The position numbers were made by a program, and so were the translations under genes. 64,000 bases of DNA, from assembly GCA_001873365.1 (NCBI GenBank), contig MNYZ01000033.1:22961-86960 (forward strand), in the 5' to 3' direction. This DNA comes from Oscillatoriales cyanobacterium CG2_30_40_61 (GTDB lineage Bacteria; Cyanobacteriota; Cyanobacteriia; Cyanobacteriales; Microcoleaceae). Within the stretch, counting starts at the first letter, position 1, and every line of letters begins with the position of its first letter. Under the pieces are notes generated by a model. It did no database searches, was not told the DNA's origin, and saw nothing but the letters and a program-made list of their open reading frames with translations. Positions 19,362-29,300 of the stretch are shown here, in pieces.

Positions 19362-20102
19362 ATGAAATATTTAGCCTTAGCAACGGATTTTGATGGCACC
19401 TTAGCAACGGATGGTATGGTCGAGGAGTCCACCTCGAAATCTTTGGAACTATGGCGGGAGTCGGGGAGAAAGTTAATCTTGATTACTGGAAGACCATTGG
19501 ATAACTTAATTGATCATGTTCCCATAATTAATCGGTTTGATTGGGTGATTGCAGAAAATGGGGCGGTTTTATATCAACCCTCGACTCAGGTAGAAAAAAT
19601 ATTAGCGGAGCGCCCTTCTGAAGCGTTTATAAGCTGCTTGCGCGATCGCATTTATCAAAAACAACAACAATTAGAAAATCAAGGGATTCCAGAGGAATTT
19701 TCCCGAATTAGTCAAACCCAAGCCTTAGAAATCTTAGGGGTTGGACGAGTAATTATTTCCACTTGGGAACCCTATTTAGAAATCACCCAAAAAACTATTC
19801 AAGAGTTAGGAGTTAATCTTAAAATTATTGCCAATAAAGGAGCCGTTATGATCTTACCCCAAGGGATTAATAAAGCCTCTGGGTTAAAGGATCTTTCTGA
19901 ATTAATAAACCTATCCCCAGATAAAATAGTGGGGGTTGGGGATGGGGAAAATGATTGTGATTTTTTACAACAATGTGGTTATTCCGTAGCCGTTGCTAAC
20001 GCTTTACCTGAAGTCAAAAAAATGGTAAATTTGGTAACAAAAAATAGTCGAGGATCAGGGGTTAAAGAATTAATTGATCAAATTCTCAATTCAGATTACT
20101 AA
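19362..20102 (+). CDS. HAD-IIB (Cof-type) family phosphatase
   Basis: Haloacid-dehalogenase hydrolase of subclass IIB. Motif I is ATDFDGTLATDG at residues 7-18, motif II ITGRPLDNL near 40, and motif IV GVGDGENDCDFLQ near 195, with NKGAVMILPQGINKASGL giving the motif III Lys region. Length 246 is normal for phosphosugar or sucrose-phosphate-type phosphatases. Two-thirds of the protein between motifs II and III is the IIB cap, which sets substrate choice; I cannot tell the substrate. It starts 87 bp after the CBS kinase on the same strand. Confidence 0.88.
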   Translation: MKYLALATDFDGTLATDGMVEESTSKSLELWRESGRKLILITGRPLDNLIDHVPIINRFDWVIAENGAVLYQPSTQVEKILAERPSEAFISCLRDRIYQKQQQLENQGIPEEFSRISQTQALEILGVGRVIISTWEPYLEITQKTIQELGVNLKIIANKGAVMILPQGINKASGLKDLSELINLSPDKIVGVGDGENDCDFLQQCGYSVAVANALPEVKKMVNLVTKNSRGSGVKELIDQILNSDY

Positions 20103-20111
20103 TAACTGATT

Positions 20112-20177
20112 ATGAATCGTCGTAATTTTTTAACCAGATTAACCTTAACCGGAATTGTCGCTCAGTTTCCTAAATAG
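20112..20177 (+). pseudogene. Truncated Tat-type signal leader (gene remnant)
   Basis: A 21-codon frame starts 9 bp after the HAD gene: MNRRNFLTRLTLTGIVAQ then FPK and a TAG stop. RRNFL followed by a moderately hydrophobic stretch is a good twin-arginine signal (R-R-x-F-L). No mature domain follows in any frame that I can read, so this looks like the 5' stub of a deleted exported-protein gene. A stand-alone leader peptide is less likely. Confidence 0.5.
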
Positions 20178-20415
20178 GATTGAGTTTTGTATCTTCAAAT
20201 ACCAGGTTTGTAATAAAAATTTAATATATTTAAAATCTTTCAACAAAGTATAGAAAATCTTTATAAAAATGGGCAGACATTATGGGTAAAGTTGACTATA
20301 CTTAAGCCAGACTGTAAACCGTAGAATTTAGTTAATTAAAATTCTCGCAACTCTACCTTTGCTAATCTATTCTCAAATCCTCTAATGAACCTAACTGCTA
20401 AGGAACTTAACTTTT
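20178..20415. other. AT-rich intergenic region, possible promoter
   Basis: No gene seen. It is AT-rich. A TTGACT at 20292-20297 is followed 17 bp later by TAAACC, a weak match to a promoter for the downstream 346-aa gene. No repeat or RNA gene recognised. Confidence 0.35.
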
Positions 20416-21456
20416 ATGATGTTCTCCCAATCTCAAGAACAACAGAACTCCGCACCTAGTTCAGTTAATAGAAGTGAAATGACACGGATGGCGGTGCAAT
20501 GGGCGCAGAAATACTACGCTAAAGCTGCTGCTCATAGCCCCCGCACTTCCAATCATTTTTTCTTAGAAAATCATGCAGTTGATGTTACTGAATTTGATCA
20601 GGATCGTTCTCGGACAGTTGCAGAGTTAACGAAAAATCTAGGCTTATTAGGAACACTGGCTTGGAATAAAGTAGGAAGCATTTTAGGGATTGAATGGAAT
20701 CGTTATCCGGTGAATAAACTGCGCTCAGATGACACAGACAAGCTGATTGAAGATGTGTCTAATTTGTATCATCAAGCCTTGGAGGTTTTTGCTCAATATG
20801 AATACCCTTTTCGTTTATCAGTATCTCTGGGGAAAGAGGCAGTCAAACTGCGTCGAAAATATTCACAAACTGAACCTTTAATGTTAGTTTTACTCCAGTT
20901 GCAATTCCACTATATTGGCAGAATGTTGCTGGAGTGGATGTCGATGAAAGAAAGAACTGTTTTCTTTCTCTACTTCAAAACTTTAGAGGATTATTTATAT
21001 TCTCCCCTGGGGGAAGTTAATGATTTAGCGGCTCAACATTTATCGGATTCTCCTGCTTTAATTGCAGTTCAACAATTACTCCCCATCCTCACAACCATTG
21101 CTAATCAAGTTTACCACAAAGTACAGGATTTGAATACCGGGCATCGCAGCATTAGCGGGAATGTAAAAAATCATATCCTGGAATACTCTAGTACACGGGA
21201 TATTGAGTTATTTCAAATTTACCTATGTTGGTGTGTCTTAGAGAATAGTTTACGTCCTATCCAACGAGAATTATTTCCCATGTGTGTGATTTTATATCCT
21301 CGGCTGCATATTAGTTGGAAATTAGTTCAAGATATGTTAGATGCCATGTCAGAGGAATTTGAAAAGCGGTTACTTCCTCAAAATTTTGCCGTATTTTCTC
21401 CCTATCTTCAAGTATTAGCAGAAATATTTTCTAATCAGGTTGTGCAAACTGTATAA
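20416..21456 (+). CDS. Conserved hypothetical helical protein
   Basis: A 346-residue soluble, mostly helical protein that I do not recognise. The N-terminal 30 residues are Ser/Gln-rich and probably disordered; the rest is regular, with several aromatic-rich helices (WAQKYYAKAAAHSP, LQFHYIGRMLLEWM, FFLYFKTLEDYLYSP). It has no signal peptide, no membrane segment and no nucleotide-binding motif. Two adjacent ATG codons (20416 and 20419) both give a fair start. A strong terminator follows immediately. Confidence 0.75.
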   Translation: MMFSQSQEQQNSAPSSVNRSEMTRMAVQWAQKYYAKAAAHSPRTSNHFFLENHAVDVTEFDQDRSRTVAELTKNLGLLGTLAWNKVGSILGIEWNRYPVNKLRSDDTDKLIEDVSNLYHQALEVFAQYEYPFRLSVSLGKEAVKLRRKYSQTEPLMLVLLQLQFHYIGRMLLEWMSMKERTVFFLYFKTLEDYLYSPLGEVNDLAAQHLSDSPALIAVQQLLPILTTIANQVYHKVQDLNTGHRSISGNVKNHILEYSSTRDIELFQIYLCWCVLENSLRPIQRELFPMCVILYPRLHISWKLVQDMLDAMSEEFEKRLLPQNFAVFSPYLQVLAEIFSNQVVQTV

Positions 21457-21462
21457 TCACAG

Positions 21463-21528
21463 AAACCGGGTTTTTTAAAAAACCAATTGTTTATTTAAAC
21501 CTATAAACGAGGGCTAAAAACCCGGTTT
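21463..21528. terminator. Bidirectional terminator
   Basis: Arms aaaccgggttttt (21463-21475) and aaaaacccggttt (21516-21528) are perfect 13-bp complements with built-in T and A runs on each side. It separates the 346-aa gene from the convergent membrane-protein gene ending at 21538. Confidence 0.9.
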
Positions 21529-21537
21529 ATTATTGAT

Positions 21538-22926
21538 TTAGATTTTCCGCTTACCTAATTCATACCAATGTTGAAATGCTAACCAAATTCCTGATAACAA
21601 CCCGGCTATACTTAACGTAATCCCACTATAGGGAATTAATAAACCAAATATTGGTAATATTGCCCCAGAAATTGTACAAATAATTGCTACCCAAGAGCCT
21701 TGACGGTTTTTCCCTAATCCCCAAACTGCTAATAATAATACCGGAGAAATGAGCATCCAAGCTAGTTTAACATCAATCAAACGACTGCCATAGGTTAGGG
21801 TTAATAAACAGGCAAAAAATAGTCCGGCAACAATGGCAACATCTGGCAAAGTTAAGGGCAAAGACAGATACAGTAAAATTATCCACCATAAAAATATAGC
21901 TGGAGCTAATAATAATAATCGCGGGATCACACCTGTATTGCGAATAGGGTCGGTAGCGGTAAATATTCCTAAAGGATTTTTAACGGAAATATTGCCTTCA
22001 TAAATCCAAGAAAGTTGTCGATTTTCTTTACCTTCTTTAGTAACTGTTGGCACAGCCCCGGCAAATTCGGCATCGGGAAAATTAGCTAAAACATTTAAGC
22101 TAAATTTTGATAATAATTGATCCCCAGGTTGATAAACCCAACGGGGAGCGCCTTGAGCTTGATAGCTAACCTTAAAATTTGTAGTTGCTCCCGGTGATAA
22201 TTTAAACGGAAATCCATAATCTCCAGGGTTAACTTGAACTAGGGGTATTCCATTTTGTTCAACTTGGAAATCTTGTAATAATAAATAACCGTAGGGTGGG
22301 GGAACTTCAAAGAAAAAATCGGAGACACCTTTGAGTTGATTTATAACTTGATATTCTCCCGTAAAGTCAATACTATAAATCCATTGCTTAGTATCAGGAC
22401 TGGTGCTTTGATTGATTTTAACCTGAATTTTTGATCCGGCTAAGGTCATCCAACGGGAGACAATTCGGGTGCTTTTAATTTCGACGGTATTGCCATCAAC
22501 ATATCGATAATCGGTAAAAGGTTCTTCAATTTCATAACGAATTTTAGGCGCGGTTTGTTCTAAGCGTTCTCCGGCGACGGTGGTGGCAATTTGAGTAATA
22601 CGTTGTTGTTCCCAATTATGACAGCGATTAGCTAGGGTAGAACAGAGAAAAAATCCACTGGTAATTACTAGAACAATTAGAATTAAATGGGGTAAGGTTT
22701 GCATCCATTTCAGATATTGTTCTAAGGTAATTTTAATAGTAGGAATAGAAATAGAATCCCCTGGTTTTTTCATCGACCAGTTAATTAGGGATAATATGAC
22801 ACCAATTGCTATTAAAAAAATAGCCAATTGAGTCAGGGTTTTAATTACTATTGATCCCAATTCCATTAATTCATTAGGATGGGTTAAATCAGGAATACTG
22901 GGAATACTGCTAAATAAAATATCCAT
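21538..22926 (-). CDS. Conserved hypothetical multi-pass membrane protein
   Basis: A 462-residue membrane protein of unknown function. Two hydrophobic helices lie near the N terminus (about residues 29-50 and 79-99). A large periplasmic domain of beta character covers about 105-330 (IRYEIEEPFTDYRYVDGNTVEIKS, a proline-rich EVPPPYGYLLLQDF). At least five helices follow from about 335 to 455. No catalytic motif is recognised. It lies downstream of pheA on the same strand, with a hairpin between them. The extracytoplasmic domain suggests envelope or sensing work; that is an inference. Confidence 0.8.
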   Translation of the reverse strand: MDILFSSIPSIPDLTHPNELMELGSIVIKTLTQLAIFLIAIGVILSLINWSMKKPGDSISIPTIKITLEQYLKWMQTLPHLILIVLVITSGFFLCSTLANRCHNWEQQRITQIATTVAGERLEQTAPKIRYEIEEPFTDYRYVDGNTVEIKSTRIVSRWMTLAGSKIQVKINQSTSPDTKQWIYSIDFTGEYQVINQLKGVSDFFFEVPPPYGYLLLQDFQVEQNGIPLVQVNPGDYGFPFKLSPGATTNFKVSYQAQGAPRWVYQPGDQLLSKFSLNVLANFPDAEFAGAVPTVTKEGKENRQLSWIYEGNISVKNPLGIFTATDPIRNTGVIPRLLLLAPAIFLWWIILLYLSLPLTLPDVAIVAGLFFACLLTLTYGSRLIDVKLAWMLISPVLLLAVWGLGKNRQGSWVAIICTISGAILPIFGLLIPYSGITLSIAGLLSGIWLAFQHWYELGKRKI

Positions 22927-22943
22927 ACAACCTTTAAAACTCA

Positions 22944-22985
22944 GTAGAGTGGGTAAAAAGCTGGACTAATTCTTACCCATCCTAC
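22944..22985 (-). terminator. Hairpin between pheA and the membrane-protein gene
   Basis: Arms gtagagtgggtaa (22944-22956) and ttacccatcctac (22973-22985) pair at 11 of 13 positions. It is downstream of the pheA stop on the minus strand and just upstream of the next start. No long U tract is visible, so termination is uncertain. Confidence 0.4.
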
Positions 22986-23015
22986 AAGGCTGATGATCAA
23001 TTTTCCGAATCAAAA

Positions 23016-23858
23016 TTAATCAATATTTAATAGGGTGTAACTTCCAAAAACTTTTAGGGTTTCGGTAAAGGTTTTTAATTCAGCTAAAGCTAATTGCACC
23101 AATGGTTCATGACTATCCGCTTCTAAATCCATAAAAAACAGATAATCTCCGAGGGATCGCTTACTAGGACGGGATTCAATTCGACTTAAATTAATCCCCC
23201 TATCGGCAAAAATTGCCAAAGGTTTTGCCAATGCACCCGGAACATTTGCCGGAACACTAAAGCCTAAAGAGGTATATTTTCCCGATCCTGAAGGTTGTAA
23301 ACTAACTACCCAAAATCGGGTACAATTATCGGGATAATCATTAATAGGATGGGCAAGAACAGGTAATTGATATAATTCTGCTGCTCGTAGAGATGCGATC
23401 GCGGCTGAATCAGTTTCATCTCTGACGAATTGTAAGGCTTCTGTGGTGGAATTTTTAGCAATTAATGGCACATCATAAAGATGTTTTTCTAACCATGCTT
23501 GACACTGTGCTAGGGCTTGGGGATGGGAATAAACTACTTGAATATTAGCAAAATCTACCGCTTGAGAAATCAACGCATGGGCGATCGGAAGAATTAAGGC
23601 CTGTTGAATTTGCAGACAGCCAATCTGCCATAATGTATCCAGGGTCATAGTAACACTACCTTCAATGGAATTTTCAACAGGAACTACCCCAATATTGGCA
23701 TCTCCTTTCGCCACTGTCCATAAAGTTTGACTAATACTTGAACAGGGGCATAACATGGTTTCTTCCCCAGTTTTTTGGGTAAGATATTCAGCATAAGCCA
23801 AGGCGGCGGCTTCTGCATAAGTCCCCGATGGGCCAAGATGGGCAATGGAAACAGTCAT
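23016..23858 (-). CDS. pheA: Prephenate dehydratase
   Basis: Converts prephenate to phenylpyruvate in phenylalanine synthesis. It is a monofunctional 280-residue enzyme: a prephenate dehydratase domain (AHLGPSGTYAEAAA at the start, VVPVENSIEGSV, and the catalytic NCTRFWVV) and then an ACT domain with PGALAKPLAIFADRGINLSRIESRP, the ESRP motif marking phenylalanine feedback inhibition. No chorismate mutase domain is fused. The ATG at 23858 precedes the conserved opening by four residues. Confidence 0.96.
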   Translation of the reverse strand: MTVSIAHLGPSGTYAEAAALAYAEYLTQKTGEETMLCPCSSISQTLWTVAKGDANIGVVPVENSIEGSVTMTLDTLWQIGCLQIQQALILPIAHALISQAVDFANIQVVYSHPQALAQCQAWLEKHLYDVPLIAKNSTTEALQFVRDETDSAAIASLRAAELYQLPVLAHPINDYPDNCTRFWVVSLQPSGSGKYTSLGFSVPANVPGALAKPLAIFADRGINLSRIESRPSKRSLGDYLFFMDLEADSHEPLVQLALAELKTFTETLKVFGSYTLLNID

Positions 23859-24074
23859 GATTTTAGTTCCGTAAAGAATAAATGGATAGAAAGGGACGTT
23901 ACAATTATTTATATTATTCTCATCAACGTTACCATTATGATCGAACGACTACCTATTTTTCAGGGAGTACAGGTCATTATTCTTGATCGGTGACTCTTGA
24001 GTGATGAAAATAGTTTGAAAAATTCTTAAATTTTATTAAGATAGGTTGAAATTAGTAAATTTTTATAATTTTCC

Positions 24075-24677
24075 ATGTATACCCACTTTCAAGCCTCCCA
24101 AACCGTTGAAATGGCCATACCAGAGCCAAGTTTAATTCACCATTATCTGCGTCAACCGAAACGCTTGGTTAAGGCGTTAGTTGATCCTACCCGTTTAGAT
24201 GCCTTAACAGAGGATATTTACCGCTTAAAAATGCGCCCTTTGCAGTTTATGATGTTCAGTTTACAACCAACGGTAGACTTGAAACTGTGGATACAGTCCG
24301 ATGGTACTCTGAATTTAAAATCCGTCGGGTGTGAAATTCGCGGAATTGAATATATTAATCAACGGTTTGCACTAAATTTAGTGGGAAAATTATATCCAGT
24401 TAAATTGCAAGGAATTACCCATTTAAAAGGTCAAGCAGATTTACAAGTTAAAGTCGAGCTTCCACCGCCCTTATGGTTAACGCCCCAACCAATTTTAGAA
24501 ACAACTGGAAACGGACTATTAAAAAGTGTGTTAATGACGGTTAGACACCGATTAGTTCATAATTTATTATCGGATTATGCCCATTGGTCTGCTGAACAAT
24601 TAGGGGCTTTAGTTCCACAACCCCAATCTGTGATTCAGGTGTCAAATGCTGAATGTTATGGGTTAAATCGGAATTAA
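24075..24677 (+). CDS. DUF1997 domain protein
   Basis: A 200-residue protein matching the DUF1997 family shared by cyanobacteria and plastids. Recognisable segments are YLRQPKRLVKALVDPTRL, YRLKMRPLQFMMFSLQPTVDLKLW, a middle beta-rich section and the C-terminal SDYAHWSAEQL. No membrane segments are present. The family function is unknown, and plant relatives are plastid-targeted. It directly abuts the broken Rpn-type gene (1 bp gap), but the pairing looks accidental. Confidence 0.85.
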   Translation: MYTHFQASQTVEMAIPEPSLIHHYLRQPKRLVKALVDPTRLDALTEDIYRLKMRPLQFMMFSLQPTVDLKLWIQSDGTLNLKSVGCEIRGIEYINQRFALNLVGKLYPVKLQGITHLKGQADLQVKVELPPPLWLTPQPILETTGNGLLKSVLMTVRHRLVHNLLSDYAHWSAEQLGALVPQPQSVIQVSNAECYGLNRN

Positions 24678-24678
24678 A

Positions 24679-25647
24679 ATGACTGAAAATTCAGAACGGG
24701 TAATTGAACATGATCGATTGTTTAAAGAGTTAATTTAGACGTTTTTTTGGGAATTTTTAGAATTATTTTTTCCCGATCTAATTCCCTATATTGATCAATC
24801 CTCTATTACCTTTTTACCCCAGGAGGTATTTATTGATATTACCTCGGGGAATCGTCGAGAGGTTGATCTATTAGCAAAAGTGCGGTTTCGAGAACAGGAA
24901 AGTTTTTTCCTGATCCACACCGAGACTCAATCCTACACTCAAGCGGATTTTGCCCGGCGGATGTTCCATTATTTTGCTAGACTAGATGAAAAATATGCAC
25001 TTCCGGTTTATCCGATCGCACTATTTTCTTTTGATACCCCCCAACGTCTGGAACCGAATAACTATCAAGTTGAATTTCCCGACCGCAAGGTATTAGAATT
25101 TAGCTATGCAGCGATCCAACTGAATCGTTTAAACTGGCGGGATTTTTTACGTCAGCAAAATCCGGTGGCGGCTGCATTAATGGCTAAAATGAGAATAGAA
25201 CCCCAGGATCGACCCCAAGTTAAAGCGGAGTGTTTGCGTCTGTTAGTAACGTTGCGGTTAGATCCAGCTAGAAATCAATTAATTTCGGGGTTTATTGACT
25301 CCTATTTACGCTTAAATTCTAGCGAAGAAGTCGTTTTTACCGAAGAACTCAATCGCTTAGGATTAATTCAGGAGGAAAGATTTATGGAAATTGTGACAAG
25401 TTGGATGGAACAGGGAATTGAACAGGGAATTGAACAGGGAATTGAACAGGGAATTGAACGGGGGTTACAACGAGAAATAAGGTTTATTTTGCGTTTGCTA
25501 AGTCGTCGTTTAGGAACAATTAACCCTGAAATTCAAGAACAAATCCGCAGTCTTCCGATTGAATTAGTTGAACAATTAGGAGAAGCTTTATTAGATTTTG
25601 AAACGGATTCAGATTTGTTAAATTGGTTGGCTGAAAATTGTTCCTAA
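24679..25647 (+). pseudogene. Rpn/DUF4351-type PD-(D/E)XK nuclease gene with in-frame stop
   Basis: The frame beginning with ATG at 24679 reads MTENSERVIEHDRLFKELI and then meets a TAG at 24736-24738, after which the same frame continues for 303 codons as a typical Rpn-family (recombination-promoting nuclease/putative transposase) protein: TFFWEFLELFFP, REVDLLAKVRF, HTETQSY and the C-terminal helical DUF4351 region. A downstream GTG at 24880 could restart translation for 255 residues, but this loses the probable catalytic Asp (codon 24865-24867). A single C-to-T change from CAG would explain the stop. Probably a recent pseudogene; sequencing error is possible. Confidence 0.8.
25408..25455 (+). 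repeat. 12-bp in-frame tandem repeat (EQGI x4)
   Basis: Four perfect copies of gaacagggaatt encode Glu-Gln-Gly-Ile repeats inside the broken Rpn-type gene, followed by a degenerate fifth unit. The E-Q-G-x repeat is a usual feature of this family's helical linker and probably varies in copy number by slippage. Confidence 0.9.
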
Positions 25648-26255
25648 TTTGATAACGGTAAGGATAATTGACAACACCCGAAAGATTGACGATGTTGGCA
25701 AGTAATACCATGCTCTTGGATCGCTTGACGGTGTTTTGCGGTTCCGTAACCTTTATTTTGTTTTAAATCATATTGGGGATATTTTTCAGCTAAACGGGTG
25801 ATTAATTCATCTCGCCAAACTTTTGCGACAATACTAGCGGCTGCAATTACAATCGATGTACTATCTCCTTTAATGATAGTTTGTTGAGGAATTAATAATT
25901 GTGGAATCTTCTGATTTCCGTCAATTAAACAGAGTTCCGGTTCAGGATTTAACCTTAAAATTGCCCGTTTCATCGCTAATAATGTCGCTTGCAAAATATT
26001 AAAGCGGTCAATTTCTTTAACGGTCGCCCAACCGATTTTACAATCAATGGCGATCGCTTTAATTTCAGTCGCTAACTGAGAACGAACCCTAGGGGTTAAT
26101 TTTTTACTATCCTTAACTCCAGCGCTAGTTAATTGAGCTATACCATCCTCCGACAAAATCACCGCCGCCGCCACCACAGGGCCAAATAAAGCCCCCCGCC
26201 CCACTTCATCCACCCCCGCAATTAAAATAGAATTTGGGGTCTGATATTCTGTCAT
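25644..26255 (-). CDS. rnhB: Ribonuclease HII
   Basis: Endonuclease that cuts RNA in RNA-DNA hybrids and removes single misincorporated ribonucleotides. Hallmarks are AGVDEVGRGALFGPVVAAAV (first catalytic Asp-Glu with the GRG motif), GVKDSKKLTP, CLIDGNQKIP, KGDSTSIVIAAASIVAKVWRDELI and NKGYGTAKH. The 203-residue length is standard. Its last four bases overlap the end of the convergent Rpn-type frame. Confidence 0.96.
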   Translation of the reverse strand: MTEYQTPNSILIAGVDEVGRGALFGPVVAAAVILSEDGIAQLTSAGVKDSKKLTPRVRSQLATEIKAIAIDCKIGWATVKEIDRFNILQATLLAMKRAILRLNPEPELCLIDGNQKIPQLLIPQQTIIKGDSTSIVIAAASIVAKVWRDELITRLAEKYPQYDLKQNKGYGTAKHRQAIQEHGITCQHRQSFGCCQLSLPLSN

Positions 26256-26273
26256 TTAATTTTAATTTAAAAT

Positions 26274-26282
26274 TGCTATAAT
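26274..26282 (+). promoter_or_regulatory. Extended -10 (TGCTATAAT) before chelatase H gene
   Basis: TGC followed by a perfect TATAAT. Predicted transcription start near 26289 leaves only about 5 nt before the first in-frame ATG (26295) but about 36 nt before the ATG at 26325, supporting the latter as the translation start. Confidence 0.45.
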
Positions 26283-26324
26283 TATCAATAATAGATGAAA
26301 ACGGATATTTTAAAAACCAAGTTT

Positions 26325-29300
26325 ATGAAAAAGATTGTTTTAATAGCTGGGTTTGAGTCTTTTAATGCTGAGTTATATCGTACAGCAGCCAAGTTAGCGA
26401 GCGCTCGTTGTCCAGAATTAGAGATTTATGTATTTAGCGATCGCGCGATTTCAAATCAACCGGATACCCTCGCCGCCGCCTTAGAAAATGCCGATGTATT
26501 TTTTGCCAGTTTAGTATTTGATTATGATCAAGTATTATGGTTACGAGAGCGGGTACAAAATATTCCTATTCGTTTAGTATTTGAATCCGCTTTAGAATTA
26601 ATGAGTTTAACCCAAATTGGAGCATTTAAAATTGGAGATAAACCCAAAGGAATGCCCAAACCTGTACAATTTATTCTGAGTAAATTTTCCAGTGGAAAAG
26701 AAGAAGATAAACTCGCTGGTTATATTAGTTTTCTGAAAACAGGCCCGAAATTATTAAAATTTGTTCCGGTAAAAAAAGTTCAAGACTTGCGTAACTGGTT
26801 AATTATTTATGGCTATTGGAATGCGGGAGGCACAGAAAATGTATCAGCAATGTTCTGGACAATTGCTACTAATTATTTAGGGTTAACCGTTGGCGAAATT
26901 CCTCCTCCGATAGAAACCCCTAATATGGGATTATTACACCCAGACTATAACGGTTATTTTGAATCGCCCAAAGCCTATTTAGATTGGTATAAAACCCAAT
27001 ATCCAACAACTACTAATGATCCCGTTGTCGGAATATTGCTTTATCGTAAGCACGTGATCACTAAACAAACTTATATCCCGCAACTAATTCGCTATTTTCA
27101 ACAAGAAAATTTAATCCCTTTACCGATATTTATTAATGGCGTTGAAGGTCATGTTGCTGTTAGAGACTGGATCACAACAACCGATGAATTAAATAATCGA
27201 CAACAGGGAAAAATTGAAACCTTATCATTATCAAAAGAAGCTGTAACCGTTGATGCGATTGTTTCTACTATTGGGTTTCCTTTAGTTGGAGGGCCAGCCG
27301 GATCAATGGAAGCCGGAAGACAAGTCGAAATTGCTAAACAAATTTTAACAGTAAAAAACGTTCCCTATTTTATCGCCGCACCTTTATTAATTCAAGATTT
27401 ATTATCTTGGACTCGTCAAGGAATTGGCGGTTTACAAAGTGTAGTTTTATATGCCTTACCCGAACTTGATGGCGCTATTGATACCGTACCTTTAGGCGGG
27501 TTAGTGGGGGAAGATATCTATTTAATTCCTGAAAGAGTCAAACGTTTAACTGGAAGGGTAAAAAGTTGGATTCAACTGCGACAAACACCGCCAGAAAAGC
27601 GAAAAATCGCGATTATTTTATATGGATTTCCCCCCGGATATGGAGCCACAGGAACCGCCGCTTTATTAAATGTACCCCAGAGTTTATTAAAGGTTTTACA
27701 AGCATTAAAAGCCCAAAGATACACCGTTGGCGAGTTACCAGAAACCGGAGAAGCCTTAATTCAAAAAGTTAAAATAGCCGATGAAAAAATAGAAGCTCAA
27801 CAAGACTTTATTTTTGCAGAAAATTCCGTAATTTCTAATCAAGTTAATGTCAATAAATTAGAAAAATGGTTAGGTTATTTACAACGAAGTCGGATTAAAA
27901 AACAATGGAAATCCTTAACAGAAACAGGAATTAAAACCTTTGGAGAGGATTATCATATTGGTGGAATTCAATTAGGAAATATTTGGGTGGGAGTGCAACC
28001 GCCTTTAGGGTTATCCGGTGATCCGATGCGGTTAATGTTTGAGAGAGATTTAACGCCGCACCCCCAATATGTAGCTTTTTATCAATGGTTACAAAAGGAA
28101 TTTCAAGCCGATGCTATTGTTCATTTTGGGATGCACGGCACGGTGGAATGGTTGCCGGGATCACCATTAGGAAATACGGGTTATTCTTGGTCAGATATTT
28201 TATTAGGAAATCTGCCGAATTTATATCTTTATGCAGCTAATAACCCATCGGAATCAATGTTAGCAAAACGTCGAGGTTATGGGGTATTAATTTCCTATAA
28301 TGTTCCACCTTATGGTCGGGCGGGACTGTATAAACAATTGGTATCTCTACGGGAATTAATTGCCGAATATCGAGAAGATCCGCAGAAAAATTCTACCCTT
28401 CAAGAATCAATTAGTCAGCAAATTGTGGCTATGGGTTTAGAAGTTGATTGTGCCTTTGAGGAGGGCAAAAAATTAGGCATTGCCTTTACAACCGAAAATG
28501 CCAGACTATTTAGTGTGGAAGTTCTCTATAGTTATTTTATCAAAATTTATGATTATTTACAAGTATTAGAACAGCGTTTGTTCTCCTCGGGATTACATAC
28601 CTTTGGCGAGAACCCAACAGAAGAAGAATTAGCTACCTATTTGAATGCTTATTCCACCGAATCAATGAATGAGTTAACCTCGGAAACCGAGACTCAAATT
28701 CGAGACTTATTATTACAAACAACCGATGAATTAACCAATTTATTAAAAGGATTAAATGGGGAATATATACCTCCAGCCCCCGGCGGAGATTTACTCAGAG
28801 ATGGGCCCGGAGTTCTGCCCACCGGACGTAATATTCATGCCTTAGATCCCTATCGAATGCCCTCGGCGGCGGCCTATTTAAGAGGACGAGAAATTGCTCA
28901 AAAAATCATTAATCAACAGTTAGGAGAAACCGGGAATTATCCCGAAACCGTGGCGGTGATGTTATGGGGGTTAGATGCAATTAAAACCCGTGGGGAGTCG
29001 TTAGGAATTATCTTAGAATTAGTGGGAGCCGAACCGATTAAAGAAGGAACCGGGCGAATTGTGCGTTATGAATTACAACCTTTAGAACAAGTCGGACATC
29101 CTCGAATTGATATTTTAGCGAATTTATCGGGAATTTTTAGAGATAGTTTTGCTAATATTATCGAATTATTGGATGATTTATTTGTGCGAGCGGCTGATGC
29201 GGAAGAATCCGAGGAGCAAAACTTTATTAGAAAACACGCTTTAAAGTTGCGATCGCAAGGAGTAGAAAATCCATCCGCCCGTTTATTTTCTAACCCATCG

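Noticed and set aside
24880..25647. Intact 255-aa Rpn-type gene starting at GTG
   Set aside because: Homology-like sequence continues upstream in the same frame past the TAG to an ATG at 24679, and the shortened form lacks a probable catalytic residue.
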